Shown here piece by piece: positions 45,084-55,973 of a DNA stretch of 64,000 nucleotides (the first letter of the stretch is position 1; each line of letters starts with the position of its first letter). The notes under the pieces were generated by a model. It searched no databases. It had not been told where the DNA came from and was given only the letters and a program-made list of their open reading frames with translations. This DNA comes from Archangium lansingense (GTDB taxonomy: Bacteria > Myxococcota > Myxococcia > Myxococcales > Myxococcaceae), in contig NZ_JAPNKA010000001.1 of the NCBI RefSeq assembly GCF_026626635.1, forward strand, positions 1,860,001 through 1,924,000. The letters run 5' to 3'. A program made the position numbers and the translations under genes.

Positions 45084-46841
45084 TTAGCGCACTGGAGAGA
45101 GGCCCGCGGGGGCCGAGTCCGTGCGGAAGACAGGGTAGAGGTTGAAGCGTGAGTCGTAGGCCGGGTGGCGCTCGTAGAAGAAGCGCAGGCGGGCGCGCGG
45201 GTTCTTGGTGAACTCCGGGTCTTTCAACTTCTCCTCCCAGGCGGCCTTCACGGCGGGGTTCTTGGCGAGCAGCTCCCGTGCGAAGGGCTCCAGCACGTAT
45301 TCCTCGACGTATTCCTTCTGCTCGAAGTGGTTGTTGAAGAAGCCCCAGGCGAGCAGCGAGTCCGGCCCGAGCGGCTCGAGCAGGTGCGCCAGCAGGGGCA
45401 CGTTCGTCTGTGCGATGGGGACGTAGATCGTTCCCCGGGGCAGCGGCTGCGGCTCCTTCTTCCAACTGCCCATCACCGACAAGGCCTGGTGGCCTTCGAC
45501 GGAGGAGGGGCGGAACTTCGCCTCGGTGGCGCGGAACACCTCCACCGTGGTCGAGGGGAGGTCCTGGCCGATTCGCTGGAAACGCAGGCCGTGGGTGGTC
45601 AGCTTCTCCGCTACCCACCCCGCGTGAGCCGGGGGAATCAGGTAGCCACCCGCGGGCAGCGCCGCGGTGAGGACCGGGCGCAGCTCCTCGTAGTAGGGAA
45701 TGGTCCACACCTGGGGCTTCGTGTCGTCGTAGCGAATCCACGGCAGGGTGGTGAGCTCGGAGGGCGAGCGCTCGTAGGCGTAGCCGCGGAAGGCGAAGGG
45801 GCGGTGCTTCTCCGTGTTGTCCCAGGTGAGCACCACCTCGCGAACCTTGCCGGACGTGGCCTCGCTGTCCGCGGCCTTCACGGCCGACAACAGCGCCTGG
45901 TTGTCCCGGGCGGTGAGGCGCAGCAGGCCTTCGAGCACGTGGCGCGTGGTGGCCACGCGGTGCGCGTAGGGCTTCCAGGAGTGTGTCTCCACCAGCACGC
46001 CGTAGCGCCGGTTGGCTGCCCAGTACTGGTGGCTGAAGCGCGGGGGCGACACGCCGTAGGTCACCCCCGAGGTGGGGTCATCGTTCTCCCGGAAGGATGG
46101 GTAGAAGGGCAGGGGCAGGTGGCCTTTGCCCTCCAGCTCGGTGAAGAGCTCCTCGCGCAGCTTCACGCCCAGGGTGCGCATCGCCTCCGGGCCCACCACC
46201 TGCGGCTCCATCTGCACGCTCACGTCGTGCTCGAACTTGGCGCCGTCGGTGACGTGCAGGTCCACGTAGAAGAGCGGGTCCCAGGAGTGCAGCAGCTTGA
46301 GCAGCGCCACCATCTCCGGGGCATCGGCCTTCACGTAGTCGCGGTTGAGGTTGAGGTTCTGCCCGGTGACGCGCCAGCCCATCTGCTCGGGGCCCACCTG
46401 GTTGGGGCGGTTGTTGGGGCCGAAGCGCTCGTGGCCATCCACATTGAAGACGGGGACGAAGACGGCCGTCACCTGTTTGAGCACACCCGGCAGCGCCTTG
46501 CCGTCGAGCAGGTCGCGCAACAGCCAGAAGCCGGCGTCCTTGCCGTCGATCTCCCCGGAGTGGATGCCGCCCTGGAAGAGGACGACGGGGCGGCCCTTCT
46601 TCGAGGCGGCGGCAGGGGTGAGGGTGCCATCCGCGCTGGCAACGAGGGCGAGCATGGGGCGGCCCTCGGGGGTGGTGCCGAAGGTGTCGCAGCGCACCTT
46701 GCCGGGGTAGCGCTGGGGGAAGGCGCGGCACAGGGACTCCACCTCCGCGTAGCGGCCGGTGCGAGCCCAGCCGCTCTGCTCGGCGACGGTGGTGAGGGGA
46801 GCCTGGTGGAGGGTGAGTGCGAGGAGGGCGGGCAGGAGCAT
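45084..46841 (-). CDS. M14-family zinc carboxypeptidase
   Basis: Secreted 585-residue peptidase with an N-terminal signal (about 1-20). The zinc ligands are in GGIHSGEIDGK (H94 and E97) and a later His in FYVDLHVTDG; the catalytic Glu is likely in VLVETHSWKPY. The product probably removes C-terminal residues from peptides or peptidoglycan; the C-terminal half (about 330-585) has no recognised domain. GAGGGGGGTGCC stands before the ATG at 46841; an earlier in-frame ATG at 46862 is less likely. It is downstream of the MBL-fold gene on the same strand (48-bp gap). Confidence 0.88.
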   Translation of the reverse strand: MLLPALLALTLHQAPLTTVAEQSGWARTGRYAEVESLCRAFPQRYPGKVRCDTFGTTPEGRPMLALVASADGTLTPAAASKKGRPVVLFQGGIHSGEIDGKDAGFWLLRDLLDGKALPGVLKQVTAVFVPVFNVDGHERFGPNNRPNQVGPEQMGWRVTGQNLNLNRDYVKADAPEMVALLKLLHSWDPLFYVDLHVTDGAKFEHDVSVQMEPQVVGPEAMRTLGVKLREELFTELEGKGHLPLPFYPSFRENDDPTSGVTYGVSPPRFSHQYWAANRRYGVLVETHSWKPYAHRVATTRHVLEGLLRLTARDNQALLSAVKAADSEATSGKVREVVLTWDNTEKHRPFAFRGYAYERSPSELTTLPWIRYDDTKPQVWTIPYYEELRPVLTAALPAGGYLIPPAHAGWVAEKLTTHGLRFQRIGQDLPSTTVEVFRATEAKFRPSSVEGHQALSVMGSWKKEPQPLPRGTIYVPIAQTNVPLLAHLLEPLGPDSLLAWGFFNNHFEQKEYVEEYVLEPFARELLAKNPAVKAAWEEKLKDPEFTKNPRARLRFFYERHPAYDSRFNLYPVFRTDSAPAGLSPVR

Positions 46842-46889
46842 GGCACCCCCCTCACAGCACACCGTTCGCCCACCCTCAACCCTGGAGCG

Positions 46890-47828
46890 TCATCCCGCGC
46901 GGCGGACGGCGAGGCTCTCTCCCACGGCGAGCACATGGAGTGGCTCGCGGGGGAGCTTCCGGCGGCCCCACTCGGCGTCCAACCGCTGGGGCGGCTCGTC
47001 CAGGGGCTCGTCGGTGAGCTTGAAGGTGCCCCAGTGCATGGCGAGGAAGCGCCGGGCCCCGAGGTCCTCGTAGGCCCGCACTGCCTGCTCGGGGTTCATG
47101 TGCTGCTTCTCCATGAACCAGCCCGGGTCATATGCACCAATGGGCAGCATGGCCGCGTCCAACCCGGGGAAGCGCCGGCCAATCTCCTTGAAGCCGTCGA
47201 AGTACGCGGTGTCGCCCGAGTGGTAGATGCTCGCGCTGGAGCCCTCCACCACGAAACCGCCCCAGAGTGTCTCGTTGACGTCGTTGAGGCCGCGGCGGCT
47301 CCAGTGCTGGGCGGGGACGAAGTGCACTGTCACCGAGCCCACCTTCGTGGTGCCCCACCAGTCCAGCTCGGTGACGGGCGGCGAGCCGGGGCTGAAGTAG
47401 CGCGCCATGCCCAGGCCGCTGATGACGGGGGCGCCCACCTGGCGCACGGTGGGCATGTCCAGGTGATCGAAGTGGTTGTGCGACACCAGGGTGGCGGTGA
47501 TGGAGGGCAGCTTCTCCAGGGGGATGCCTGGGGCCACGTTGCGGCGGATGAAGCCGGTGATGGTGTCGCGCAGGGCGGGATCGATGAGCAGCGACACCCC
47601 ATCGAGCTGCACCAGCCAGCTCGCGTGACCCAGCCAGGTGAGGCGCGCGCCCTCTCCAGGGGCCGGCGGGGTGGCCAGTGCGGCGAGGTCCGGCTCCACG
47701 CGGCGCATCGGGCAGGTGTCCGGGCTCTTGCGACGCTTGCCTGCCAGCTTGTCCCCCACGGCCCACTTGAAGACGTTGCCGAGGGGGTGGGGGAGGCTGC
47801 CATCCAGGTTCTTGAAGCGTGCGGCCAT
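46890..47828 (-). CDS. MBL-fold metallohydrolase (NAPE-PLD-like)
   Basis: 312 residues. The metal-binding motif HxHxDH is H117-N-H119-F-D121-H122 in SHNHFDHLD, with a further Asp in HSGDTAYFDGFK and a His in AMHWGTFKLTDEP. This subgroup resembles the N-acylphosphatidylethanolamine phospholipase D / UlaG-type lactonases, and a lipid or phosphodiester substrate is possible. There is no signal peptide. GGGAGAGCCTC precedes the ATG at 47828. It is divergent from the Cys-rich lipoprotein gene across 247 bp. Confidence 0.88.
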   Translation of the reverse strand: MAARFKNLDGSLPHPLGNVFKWAVGDKLAGKRRKSPDTCPMRRVEPDLAALATPPAPGEGARLTWLGHASWLVQLDGVSLLIDPALRDTITGFIRRNVAPGIPLEKLPSITATLVSHNHFDHLDMPTVRQVGAPVISGLGMARYFSPGSPPVTELDWWGTTKVGSVTVHFVPAQHWSRRGLNDVNETLWGGFVVEGSSASIYHSGDTAYFDGFKEIGRRFPGLDAAMLPIGAYDPGWFMEKQHMNPEQAVRAYEDLGARRFLAMHWGTFKLTDEPLDEPPQRLDAEWGRRKLPREPLHVLAVGESLAVRRAG

Positions 47829-48004
47829 GAGGCTCTCCCGCGGGCCCGGGCGAAGGGGGCCCATGCCCTGTCTTGTTCCGGTGCTGGCCTCGGATGCAAG
47901 GACGATGTGGGAACGCGTTTGCTCACTCGGGGTACTGGAGGACTGTCCAATGGGGACACCGGCGACCTCCCTTCTTTCGCCTGCTGACCAGATGCGGGCG
48001 AGCC

Positions 48005-48051
48005 CCCGTGCACGGGCGCCTCGGGATGAAGACAAATTCCCACCGTGGGAA
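48005..48051. promoter_or_regulatory. Two palindromes upstream of the Cys-rich lipoprotein gene
   Basis: CCCGTGCACGGG (48005-48016) is a perfect 12-bp palindrome, and TTCCCACCGTGGGAA (48037-48051) is a 7+1+7 bp palindrome ending 24 bp before the lipoprotein ATG. Both lie in a divergent promoter region and could be regulator-binding sites; no regulator is identified. Confidence 0.35.
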
Positions 48052-48075
48052 GGGGAAGGAAGGGTTGGAGGAGCC

Positions 48076-50655
48076 ATGCGACTTGGTCGCTTGCTGGTGG
48101 TGGCGTTGGCGTGGGGTGTTGCTCTGGTCCAGATGGGTTGCAGCGGGTGTGGAGATCCACCTGTCACCTACAGCATGCCGGGTAGCGGCGTGCCCGGCGG
48201 CCGAGGTGACCTCTGCCAGGACGACGCGGACTGCCCGGGTGGCGGGTGCCGGAGTGGCGTCTGCCAGCCGGAGCCGGCGAGCTGCACGGGGAACTCGTGC
48301 GCGGAGCCCTCGTGCACGGACGGAGTTCAGAACGGAACAGAGACGGGCGTGGACTGCGGTGGCGGCTCCTGCCCCGTGTGCTCGATGGGGGCGACCTGCG
48401 GGGGGAACGCTGACTGCAAGTCCGCGCTCCTGTGCCTCGAGGGCATGTGCGCGAGGTGCACGGAGAGCGCGCAGTGCGCGCCCGGCTTCGAGTGTCGGGC
48501 AGGCGGCTGCGAGGATGACGACTTCTCGCCTCGGGTGCAGCTGGCCTTCTTGCCGGGCAGCACGGTGCTCCGCGTGCGCTTCTCCGAGCCCATGCGGCAG
48601 GACGACTCCGCCGCCAGCATGCTCAACCCCGACAACTACTGCGTGGAGCTGACGGACGAGACGCCCCACGAGTGCACGCCCTCGGATGCCTTCTGGCTGG
48701 GCAGCGTCCTCACCGTCGTGGACCCGAGCACCGTCGACATCGAGCTGCCCTTCGCGCCGGGAGGGGGCCGGTACACCGTGCATGTGTCCGGCATGGTGGA
48801 CCGCGCCGACAACGAGCTGGGCTGGCCGCGCCAGGCGGACTTCGAGGTAGGGGGGCCGCTGCGCCTTCTGAGTGCCACCTCCCTGGGGCGGAACCGCGTC
48901 GTGCTCACCTTCTCCCGTCCCCTGCTGCCAGGGCCGGATGTCTCGGGGAGTGCTGGCTGCACCTCGCTTGCCACCTGTACCTCGCGCTATCGGCTGACGG
49001 GTTCCACCTCGCTGGGCGCCGTGCTCTCCGCCAAGGTGCTTGACCGTCTGAGTGACAACGAGGTGGTTCTCACGCACGAGGGTTTCCAGCGCGGCGGGCA
49101 GTACACCGTCCTCGCTGCCAACGTGGAGGGCGGTGAAGGGCTGCAATCCGTATGGGGCGAGCGCCTGGGTGCGTCCCCGCTGGACCGGGTCACCTTCACT
49201 GGCTTCGGCCCACTCGTGAGCACCGTGGAGGAGGGGCCGGTGCAGGTAGATCCATTCTCGGATGGCGTCGCCTCCACGTCGGTTGTCGCGTACCGGGGCC
49301 GCGTGTACGTGGGCCCCAATGCCAATGGCACGCGCGCGGTGGGCATGGACCAGGATGGTGTCCGGCCCGATGACCTGGCCTTCCGCTTCCGGAAGGACAC
49401 CCAGCGACTCTCCGGCGCGCGCAGCTCCAACACCGTCGGTGCGCCCTTCCCGTCCATCGGCTTCGCCGGCTGCCAGGAGAACTCGTACCAGTGCGGTCCG
49501 GACAACGAGGACGGCCGTGCCCTCTTCGCCTCCGGCACCCTGAGTGGCACCGAGTGGTTGATGGTCAGCGGCACCCGGAGCGGGGGAGGGCTCGACTACG
49601 TGTACATGTCCCGGGACGACGACGCGACGCTGGACCTGAAGTACGTGGACCTGGGGCAGGCGCTGGACGGGACGTCGGCGCGGAGCTTCTCCGCCCTGGG
49701 CTTCCTTGGGGGCCGGGCCTACCTGGGCGTTCCCATCACGGGGGGGACGCGCCGGCCCGAGCTCCTCGCGCTCTTGCGCGCTCCGGCGGAGACGGCCGAG
49801 GGCCTGGAGGCCCGGAGCAACAGCACCACGGTGGGGGGGTGCAATCCCTCGACGCACGAGCTGTGCAACCTGGCGGCGCACCGGATGCCGGGCATTGGCG
49901 CGGCGGGCTCTCCCGCCAACCCCGCGCACACGGTAGGCATCGACTTCGTCGGCGAGTTCAATGACAAGCTCTACCTGGGCAACAACGGAGGTCTCGTCCG
50001 CGCCACGGTGGAGGAGCCGCTCGACTACGAGAGCTCGCCCTCGCACTGGGTGTCCATCACCCCGAGCGCGCCGGAGTACCGCGCGAAGCAGTCCATCACC
50101 ACGGACACGGACCTGGACCTCGATCCGTCTGACCGGGCCTGGTCGCGGATGGCTGTCTTCAACGGCCACGTGTACCTGGGCCGCAACACCACCGCGGGCC
50201 CGCAGCTCTGGCGGTGTGACCCTGCCCGTGTCTCCGGCCCGGCGCCGGCCAGCGCCCAGGACTGCGATGCGGGGGACTGGGTGCTCGTCGCCGCCAACGG
50301 GCAGGGGGATGTGCAACTCACCCAGTTCGACAACCCGCACAACACCCGGCTGACGCTGCTGGCCGTCAGCGGTGGAGCCCTGTACGTGGGCTTCGACAAC
50401 GCGGTGGACGGGGTCGTCGTGTACCGCACGGCGGTGGACGAGCCGGCGAGCCGCTCGGACTTCACGGGTCAGGACTGGTGCGTGGCGACCACTGCGCGTT
50501 GCGAGGGCCTGGGGCGCAATGGCTTCGGCCAGCCCAGGGCAAACACGCGGCTTGGTGAGGCCACCACCGTGGCTGCCGGGGAGTACGGCTTCCTCTATGT
50601 CCCGGTGAGCGGGGGCCCGGGGACGCCCGTGCGCCTCTACCGCCAGCGAGACTGA
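48076..50655 (+). CDS. Large Cys-rich surface lipoprotein of unknown function
   Basis: 859 residues. A lipoprotein signal ends VQMGC with Cys22. Residues 25-150 are Cys-rich with short repeats (for example CQDDADCPGGGCRSGVC and CTESAQCAPGFEC) like disulfide-rich modules. Residues about 150-400 look like two immunoglobulin-like domains, with RVRFSEPMRQ and VLTFSRPLLPGPD. The remainder resembles a beta-propeller-like region with recurring YLGxx and VYVGxx patterns. It is likely an exported outer-membrane adhesin or structural protein. GGAGGAG is just upstream of the ATG. No specific family is recognised; myxobacterial motility and adhesion proteins have comparable composition. Confidence 0.8.
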   Translation: MRLGRLLVVALAWGVALVQMGCSGCGDPPVTYSMPGSGVPGGRGDLCQDDADCPGGGCRSGVCQPEPASCTGNSCAEPSCTDGVQNGTETGVDCGGGSCPVCSMGATCGGNADCKSALLCLEGMCARCTESAQCAPGFECRAGGCEDDDFSPRVQLAFLPGSTVLRVRFSEPMRQDDSAASMLNPDNYCVELTDETPHECTPSDAFWLGSVLTVVDPSTVDIELPFAPGGGRYTVHVSGMVDRADNELGWPRQADFEVGGPLRLLSATSLGRNRVVLTFSRPLLPGPDVSGSAGCTSLATCTSRYRLTGSTSLGAVLSAKVLDRLSDNEVVLTHEGFQRGGQYTVLAANVEGGEGLQSVWGERLGASPLDRVTFTGFGPLVSTVEEGPVQVDPFSDGVASTSVVAYRGRVYVGPNANGTRAVGMDQDGVRPDDLAFRFRKDTQRLSGARSSNTVGAPFPSIGFAGCQENSYQCGPDNEDGRALFASGTLSGTEWLMVSGTRSGGGLDYVYMSRDDDATLDLKYVDLGQALDGTSARSFSALGFLGGRAYLGVPITGGTRRPELLALLRAPAETAEGLEARSNSTTVGGCNPSTHELCNLAAHRMPGIGAAGSPANPAHTVGIDFVGEFNDKLYLGNNGGLVRATVEEPLDYESSPSHWVSITPSAPEYRAKQSITTDTDLDLDPSDRAWSRMAVFNGHVYLGRNTTAGPQLWRCDPARVSGPAPASAQDCDAGDWVLVAANGQGDVQLTQFDNPHNTRLTLLAVSGGALYVGFDNAVDGVVVYRTAVDEPASRSDFTGQDWCVATTARCEGLGRNGFGQPRANTRLGEATTVAAGEYGFLYVPVSGGPGTPVRLYRQRD

Positions 50656-50686
50656 GGGCTCGCTTACCGCGGCTCATCGACGGGCC

Positions 50687-50715
50687 GGAGCGGCGGGGTC
50701 GATTCCCGCCGCTCC
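50687..50715. terminator. 11-bp hairpin between convergent lipoprotein and permease genes
   Basis: GGAGCGGCGGG (50687-50697) pairs fully with CCCGCCGCTCC (50705-50715) over a GTCGATT loop. It lies 31 bp after the lipoprotein stop and 6 bp before the end of the minus-strand permease gene, so it could end transcription in both directions. Confidence 0.6.
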
Positions 50716-50721
50716 CACCAC

Positions 50722-53246
50722 TCAGCTCTGCAACTCCCGCAGCGTCACCGAGGGCGGCGCGTCCAGCACCCGCCGGGTGGCGAACATCCCCGCGCTGACA
50801 GCCGCCAGCACCCCCAACCCGCCACCGACTCCCACCATCCGCCAGTCCGCCTGCCACGGCAGTTCGAACACCTGCGTGGCGATGACCCCGGCGAGGACGG
50901 AGGCGGCGAACGCCGCGGTGAGGCCCGACAGCAGGCCAATGGCCGCGAACTCCGAGGCCTGCGCGAGCCGCAACTGCCGGCGGCTGCCGCCCAGCACCCG
51001 CATCACTCCACCTTCCAGCAGTCGCTCGTCCTGACTGGCGCTGACCGCGGCCATCAGCACCAACAAGCCCGCGAGCAGCGAGAAGTAGAACACCACCTCC
51101 ACCACGGTGGAGACCTGGTCCGCGGTGCTGCGCGCCTGCTTGAGCAGCGCATCTACATCCACCACGGAGAGGTTGGGGAAGCGGGCCACCAGCTCCGAGG
51201 TGAAGCGCGTGCGCTCGGGGGGCACGTGCACCGCGGTGATGTAGCTGGCCGCATAGCCCGCGAGCGAGCCCGGCGACACCAGCACGATGAAGTTCGGCCG
51301 GAAGCTCTCCCACTCCACCTTGCGCAGGCTGGTGACGGTGGCCTCGAGTTGCTGGCCCGCGATGTCGAAGGCCACGCGGTCACCGAGCTTCCAGCCCATG
51401 GCGGCGGCGAAGCCCTCCTCCACCGAGAGCTCTGGCTTCTCCGGGCGCTGCTGTCCCCAGAAAGTACCCGCGGTGACGCGGTTGTCGTCGCGAAGCGTGG
51501 CGGCGCTGGAGAGGTTGTACTCGCGGTCCCTCCGCCGCTGTCCGCGACGCTCCTCCTCGGAGCTGGGCGCACCCTCGGCGGGCGTTACCTTCACCGGCTC
51601 GCCGTTGTGAGCCACCAGGCGGCCGCGCACCATGGGGAAGAGGTCCGGCGCGGGCAATCCCTGCTCGGCCATGAACGCACGCACCGGCTCCTGCTGATCC
51701 TCCTGCACGTTGACGATGAAGCGGTTGGGCGCCTCCTTGGCGAGCGCCACCTGCCATCGGTCGAGCAGGTCGGTGCGCACGAAGGTGAGCAGCAGCAGCG
51801 CCATCAGCCCCAGGCCGAGCGCCGACACCTGCGCGACGCTGGTGGCCGCGCGCCGGCTCACATTGGCCAGTCCATAGCGCAGGCTCCCGCGCAGCCGCGA
51901 GCGCAGCCGCCGCACGACGGAGATGAGTCCCCACGCCAGGACGGCCAGCACGCCCAGCGTGGCGAGGAGGCCGAGCAGCATCGTGGCCGCCAGCTTCGCC
52001 GAGCCGGCCTTCCACCACAGCAGTGCGGCCAGCCCCGCCACGCCCGCGAGCCCCACCAGCCAGGAGCTCGGCTCGGTGCGGTCGAGGTCCCTCCGCAACA
52101 CGCGCAGCGCGGGCACCCGGCGCAGCGCGAGGATGGGGGGTGCACCGAAGGTCAGCAGCACCACCAGGCCCACTCCATACCCCTGCACCGCGGGCACCCA
52201 GCCGGCCGCCGGGATGTCCAGCTTCAGCGCCTCGGAGAGCCACCTGCCCACCAGCCACTGCATGAAGAAGGCGAGCAGAACGCCAATGGAGCTCGCGATG
52301 AGCCCGAGGAGGAGCAGCTCGCCACCGTGGGTGGCCACCAACGTGCGCTGGCTCGCGCCCAGACACCGCATCACCGCGGTGCTCGACAGGTGCCGCTCGC
52401 TGTGCCGGCGCGCGGCCATGGCCACGGCCACTGCTGCCAGCACCACCGACACCAACGCCGCCAGGCTCAAGAAGCGGTCGGCCCGGTCGAGCGCGGAGCG
52501 CATCTCCGGACGTGCATCCTTCACCGTCTCCAGACGCTGGCCACGTGCGAGTCCCTCCTGCGCGGTGCGCACGAAGCGCTCCACCGCGTCCGGCTCTCCA
52601 GCAACCACCAGGCGGTAGCGGAGCCGGCTGCCCTCCTGAACCAGCCCTGTCGCGGGCAGGTCGGCGAGGTTGAGGAACACCCGGGGAGCGATGTTGAAGT
52701 AGTCGATGGCCGCGTCCGGCTCCTGCACCACCAGCGCGGCGAGCCGCAGCTGCGACTCGCCAATGCCAATCATGTCCCCCAGCTTGGCATCCAGCGCGTC
52801 CGCGCCAGCGCGGCTCATCCACACGCTGCCCCGCTCGGGAATGCCCATGGCGTCGTGCTCGGGGCCGCCAGCTGTTTCCACGATGCGGAAGCGACCCCGC
52901 AGGGGAAAGCCCTCTCCGAGCGCCCGGAGCTCACCGAGCTTGAGCCGCTCGTCGTCCGCGTCGCCGACCCGAATCATACTGGGCAGCTCCTGCGTCTCGG
53001 TGCTTCGCAGCCCGGGCGCACCCGCTGCGTCGCGCACTCCCCCGCCGAGGGGCGTGTCGCCGAGCACCACCGCATCACCGCCGAGCAGCCGGTTGGCCTC
53101 GAGGGCGAGCGCGCGCTCGGCGCGGTCGGTGACGAAGCCGATGGCCGTCACGGCCAACACCGCGAGCACCAGGGCACCGAGGAGGATGCGGAGCTCGCCG
53201 GCGGCGAAGTCACGGCGCAGCTGGCGCCAGGCCATCTTGAGCAGCC

Positions 53247-53250
<4 letters not shown>
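50722..53250 (-). CDS. ybbP: YbbP-type ABC transporter permease
   Basis: 842-residue FtsX/MacB-type permease with long membrane spans at about 20-45, 268-290, 318-345 and 370-388, 400-460, 488-510, and a C-terminal group near 715-820, separated by large periplasmic loops. It forms an ABC exporter or mechanotransmission complex with the ATPase encoded upstream. The gene order ybbA-ybbP divergent from tesA matches Escherichia coli. Its ATG overlaps the ybbA stop in ATGA. The cargo is not known for this family. Confidence 0.9.
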
Positions 53251-53978
<728 letters not shown>

Positions 53979-54052
53979 ATTTGAGTTCTTCGTCAGGGGA
54001 GCGTCTGCTCGAGGAGCAGGCTTGTAACGGCGGCCCGGAGGAGTTTCAGCGG

Positions 54053-54718
54053 ATGAGCCAAGGATACATGAGGGAGCGCACCCGGACCGCCGGTGTGCTC
54101 GGTTACCTGGTGGTGACACTGGCCGTGGGGCTGGCCGCGCTGGGCGCATCGACCGCGGAGGCCGGGCCCGTGCGGACGGTGCTGGTGATGGGGGACTCGT
54201 TGTCCGCTGCCTACGGGCTCGCGCCGGAGGAGGGCTGGGTGGCGTTGACGGGAGAGCGGATGGCCAAGGAGACGCCTGGCTGGCGGGTGGTGAACGCCAG
54301 CGTCAGCGGTGAGACCACCGCGGGAGGCGCCTCGCGAATCGAAGGCGAGCTCGCGCGCAACAAGCCTGCGGTGGTGGTCATCGCCCTGGGAGGAAATGAC
54401 GGGCTACGGGGTCTGCCGCTCAAGCAGACTCGGGCCAACCTGGAGAAGATGGTGAGCGCGGCAAAGGCCGCTGGTGCCCGGGTGTTGCTGGTGGGCATTC
54501 GCATGCCGCCCAACCTGGGAAAGGCCTACACGGAGGGCTTCTCGGCCAACTTCCGGACCGTGGCCGAGGCGCACCAGGTGGCCCTGCTCCCGTTCCTGCT
54601 GGAGCCTATTGCCATGGACCGCGCCTCCTTTCAGGCCGACAACATCCACCCCGTCGCCGCCGTGCAGCCCAAGCTGCGCGACCATGTCTGGCCCGCGCTG
54701 GCGCCGCTGCTGAAGTGA
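54053..54718 (+). CDS. tesA: TesA-type SGNH arylesterase/thioesterase
   Basis: 222-residue periplasmic hydrolase with a signal or anchor at about 12-37. The SGNH blocks are GDSLSAAYG (S49, the nucleophile), the Gly in NASVSGET, GGNDGLRG, and DNIHPVAAVQ with the acid and base. The family includes E. coli TesA, a multifunctional thioesterase, lysophospholipase and arylesterase. GGAGGAG lies about 9 bp before the ATG at 54053; the ATG at 54068 is another good start. It is divergent from ybbA-ybbP in conserved order. Confidence 0.9.
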   Translation: MSQGYMRERTRTAGVLGYLVVTLAVGLAALGASTAEAGPVRTVLVMGDSLSAAYGLAPEEGWVALTGERMAKETPGWRVVNASVSGETTAGGASRIEGELARNKPAVVVIALGGNDGLRGLPLKQTRANLEKMVSAAKAAGARVLLVGIRMPPNLGKAYTEGFSANFRTVAEAHQVALLPFLLEPIAMDRASFQADNIHPVAAVQPKLRDHVWPALAPLLK

Positions 54719-54774
54719 TGGCCCTTGGGGCCTCACTCCGGTGACACCCCGAGGAGCCCCTCGAGGCGTTCGGC

Positions 54775-55812
54775 TCAATCTCCGAGCACCAGCTTCGTCA
54801 CCCAGAACGTGTCCGGCACCTTCGCCGCCGCGCCCTTCAGCAATCTGTCGCGCAGCCTGGCCTCGGTCACCCAGACGCGGCCGTTCGCTTCCACCGTGAG
54901 GTTGACGGGAGACTCCATCCCGGAGGCCAGCACCTCGATGGGCCTCGGGCCGGAGGCCTTTCCGAGCACGTCGATGCGGACCACGCGCCCATCGCCACTG
55001 TTCGCCGCCCCTTCCAGCACGATCAGCCGGCCATCCCGCGCGAAGCGCATTCCATCCGGATTCTCCAGCCGGCGCGGCAGCTCCACCTCGCTCACGGAAG
55101 GGGTCGCTCCCTCCGCTCCCGGACGCACGAGGAAGAGCCGGCCCGGCCCATACGTGTTGATGGCAAGCGTCCGCCCATCTGGTGCCTGCGCGATGCCGGC
55201 GGGGCCAACGCCAGACAGCCCCGCCGCTTTGGACGCGAAGCGGGCATCGGACACGTAGGTCTCCAACTGCTCACCCCCGGGACGCAGGTAGAGGACGGAG
55301 GCCCGCGAGCTATCCGTCACATACAGGCCGCCATCGAGAGCGACGGTGATGTCATTGCCCAGGCCTCCCTCCGGTACGGGGACGATGCGCCGGACCTCGC
55401 CCGTGCTCGCATCCACCGCGAAGAGCCGGGGCGCACGCTTCCCCAGGGTGCCATCCGGACGCAGCAGTCCCATGACGTCGGGCGAGGTGCCCCACAGCAG
55501 GCCGCGCGGCGCATCGAGCCGAAGGCTCGTCACGGCGAAGAGCTCCTCGGAGCCAGGGAACAGCACCGTCCATTCGCCTCCCGGGGTCCGGCGCAGGATG
55601 CGCCCGTTCGACACCGAGCCGATGAAGAGCGTCCCGTCCTCCGCGTGGGCGATGCCATTGGGGTACGTGAAGCCCTCGGGCAGCGGCAACCGCTCGCGAT
55701 GGGGCTGTGCGGGAGATGCGGCAGTCAGCAGCGCAGCGGTGAGGGCGGCTCCCAGGACGCGCAGGCCACTCATCTTCTTCTGGAACGACTTCGAACCCTT
55801 CGTGTCTGCCAT
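54775..55812 (-). CDS. SMP-30/NHL-like secreted beta-propeller protein
   Basis: 345 residues, predicted exported, with a hydrophobic signal near 18-34. The mature part is a six-bladed SMP-30/gluconolactonase-type propeller, with recurring blocks such as GIAHAEDGTLFIGS, GGLGNDITVALDGGLYV and PDGMRFARDGRLIVLEG. Lactonase activity is possible but the metal ligands were not confirmed. A second start at 55773 right before the signal peptide is possible. It is divergent from a LysR regulator gene, 161 bp between starts, and is probably its target. A distantly similar propeller protein is encoded at 59401-61080. Confidence 0.8.
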   Translation of the reverse strand: MADTKGSKSFQKKMSGLRVLGAALTAALLTAASPAQPHRERLPLPEGFTYPNGIAHAEDGTLFIGSVSNGRILRRTPGGEWTVLFPGSEELFAVTSLRLDAPRGLLWGTSPDVMGLLRPDGTLGKRAPRLFAVDASTGEVRRIVPVPEGGLGNDITVALDGGLYVTDSSRASVLYLRPGGEQLETYVSDARFASKAAGLSGVGPAGIAQAPDGRTLAINTYGPGRLFLVRPGAEGATPSVSEVELPRRLENPDGMRFARDGRLIVLEGAANSGDGRVVRIDVLGKASGPRPIEVLASGMESPVNLTVEANGRVWVTEARLRDRLLKGAAAKVPDTFWVTKLVLGD

Positions 55813-55973
55813 GGTGCCTGCACTCCGTGGGAGCCCGGAAACACACGCGGCCCGGATGGCCCCCGTGCTCTCCGTGGCGTGCGGTGCATGAGTAGCGCAG
55901 GGCTTTCGTCCCGTCATCGCGGGGCGCCGCACTAGACTCTTGCACCGCACGCAACAATGCGGAGGCGCAGGGC

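Noticed and set aside
45165..47987. A 940-codon plus-strand frame across the M14 and MBL genes.
   Set aside because: It is His/Val/Arg-rich antisense sequence; the two minus-strand enzymes have full motifs.
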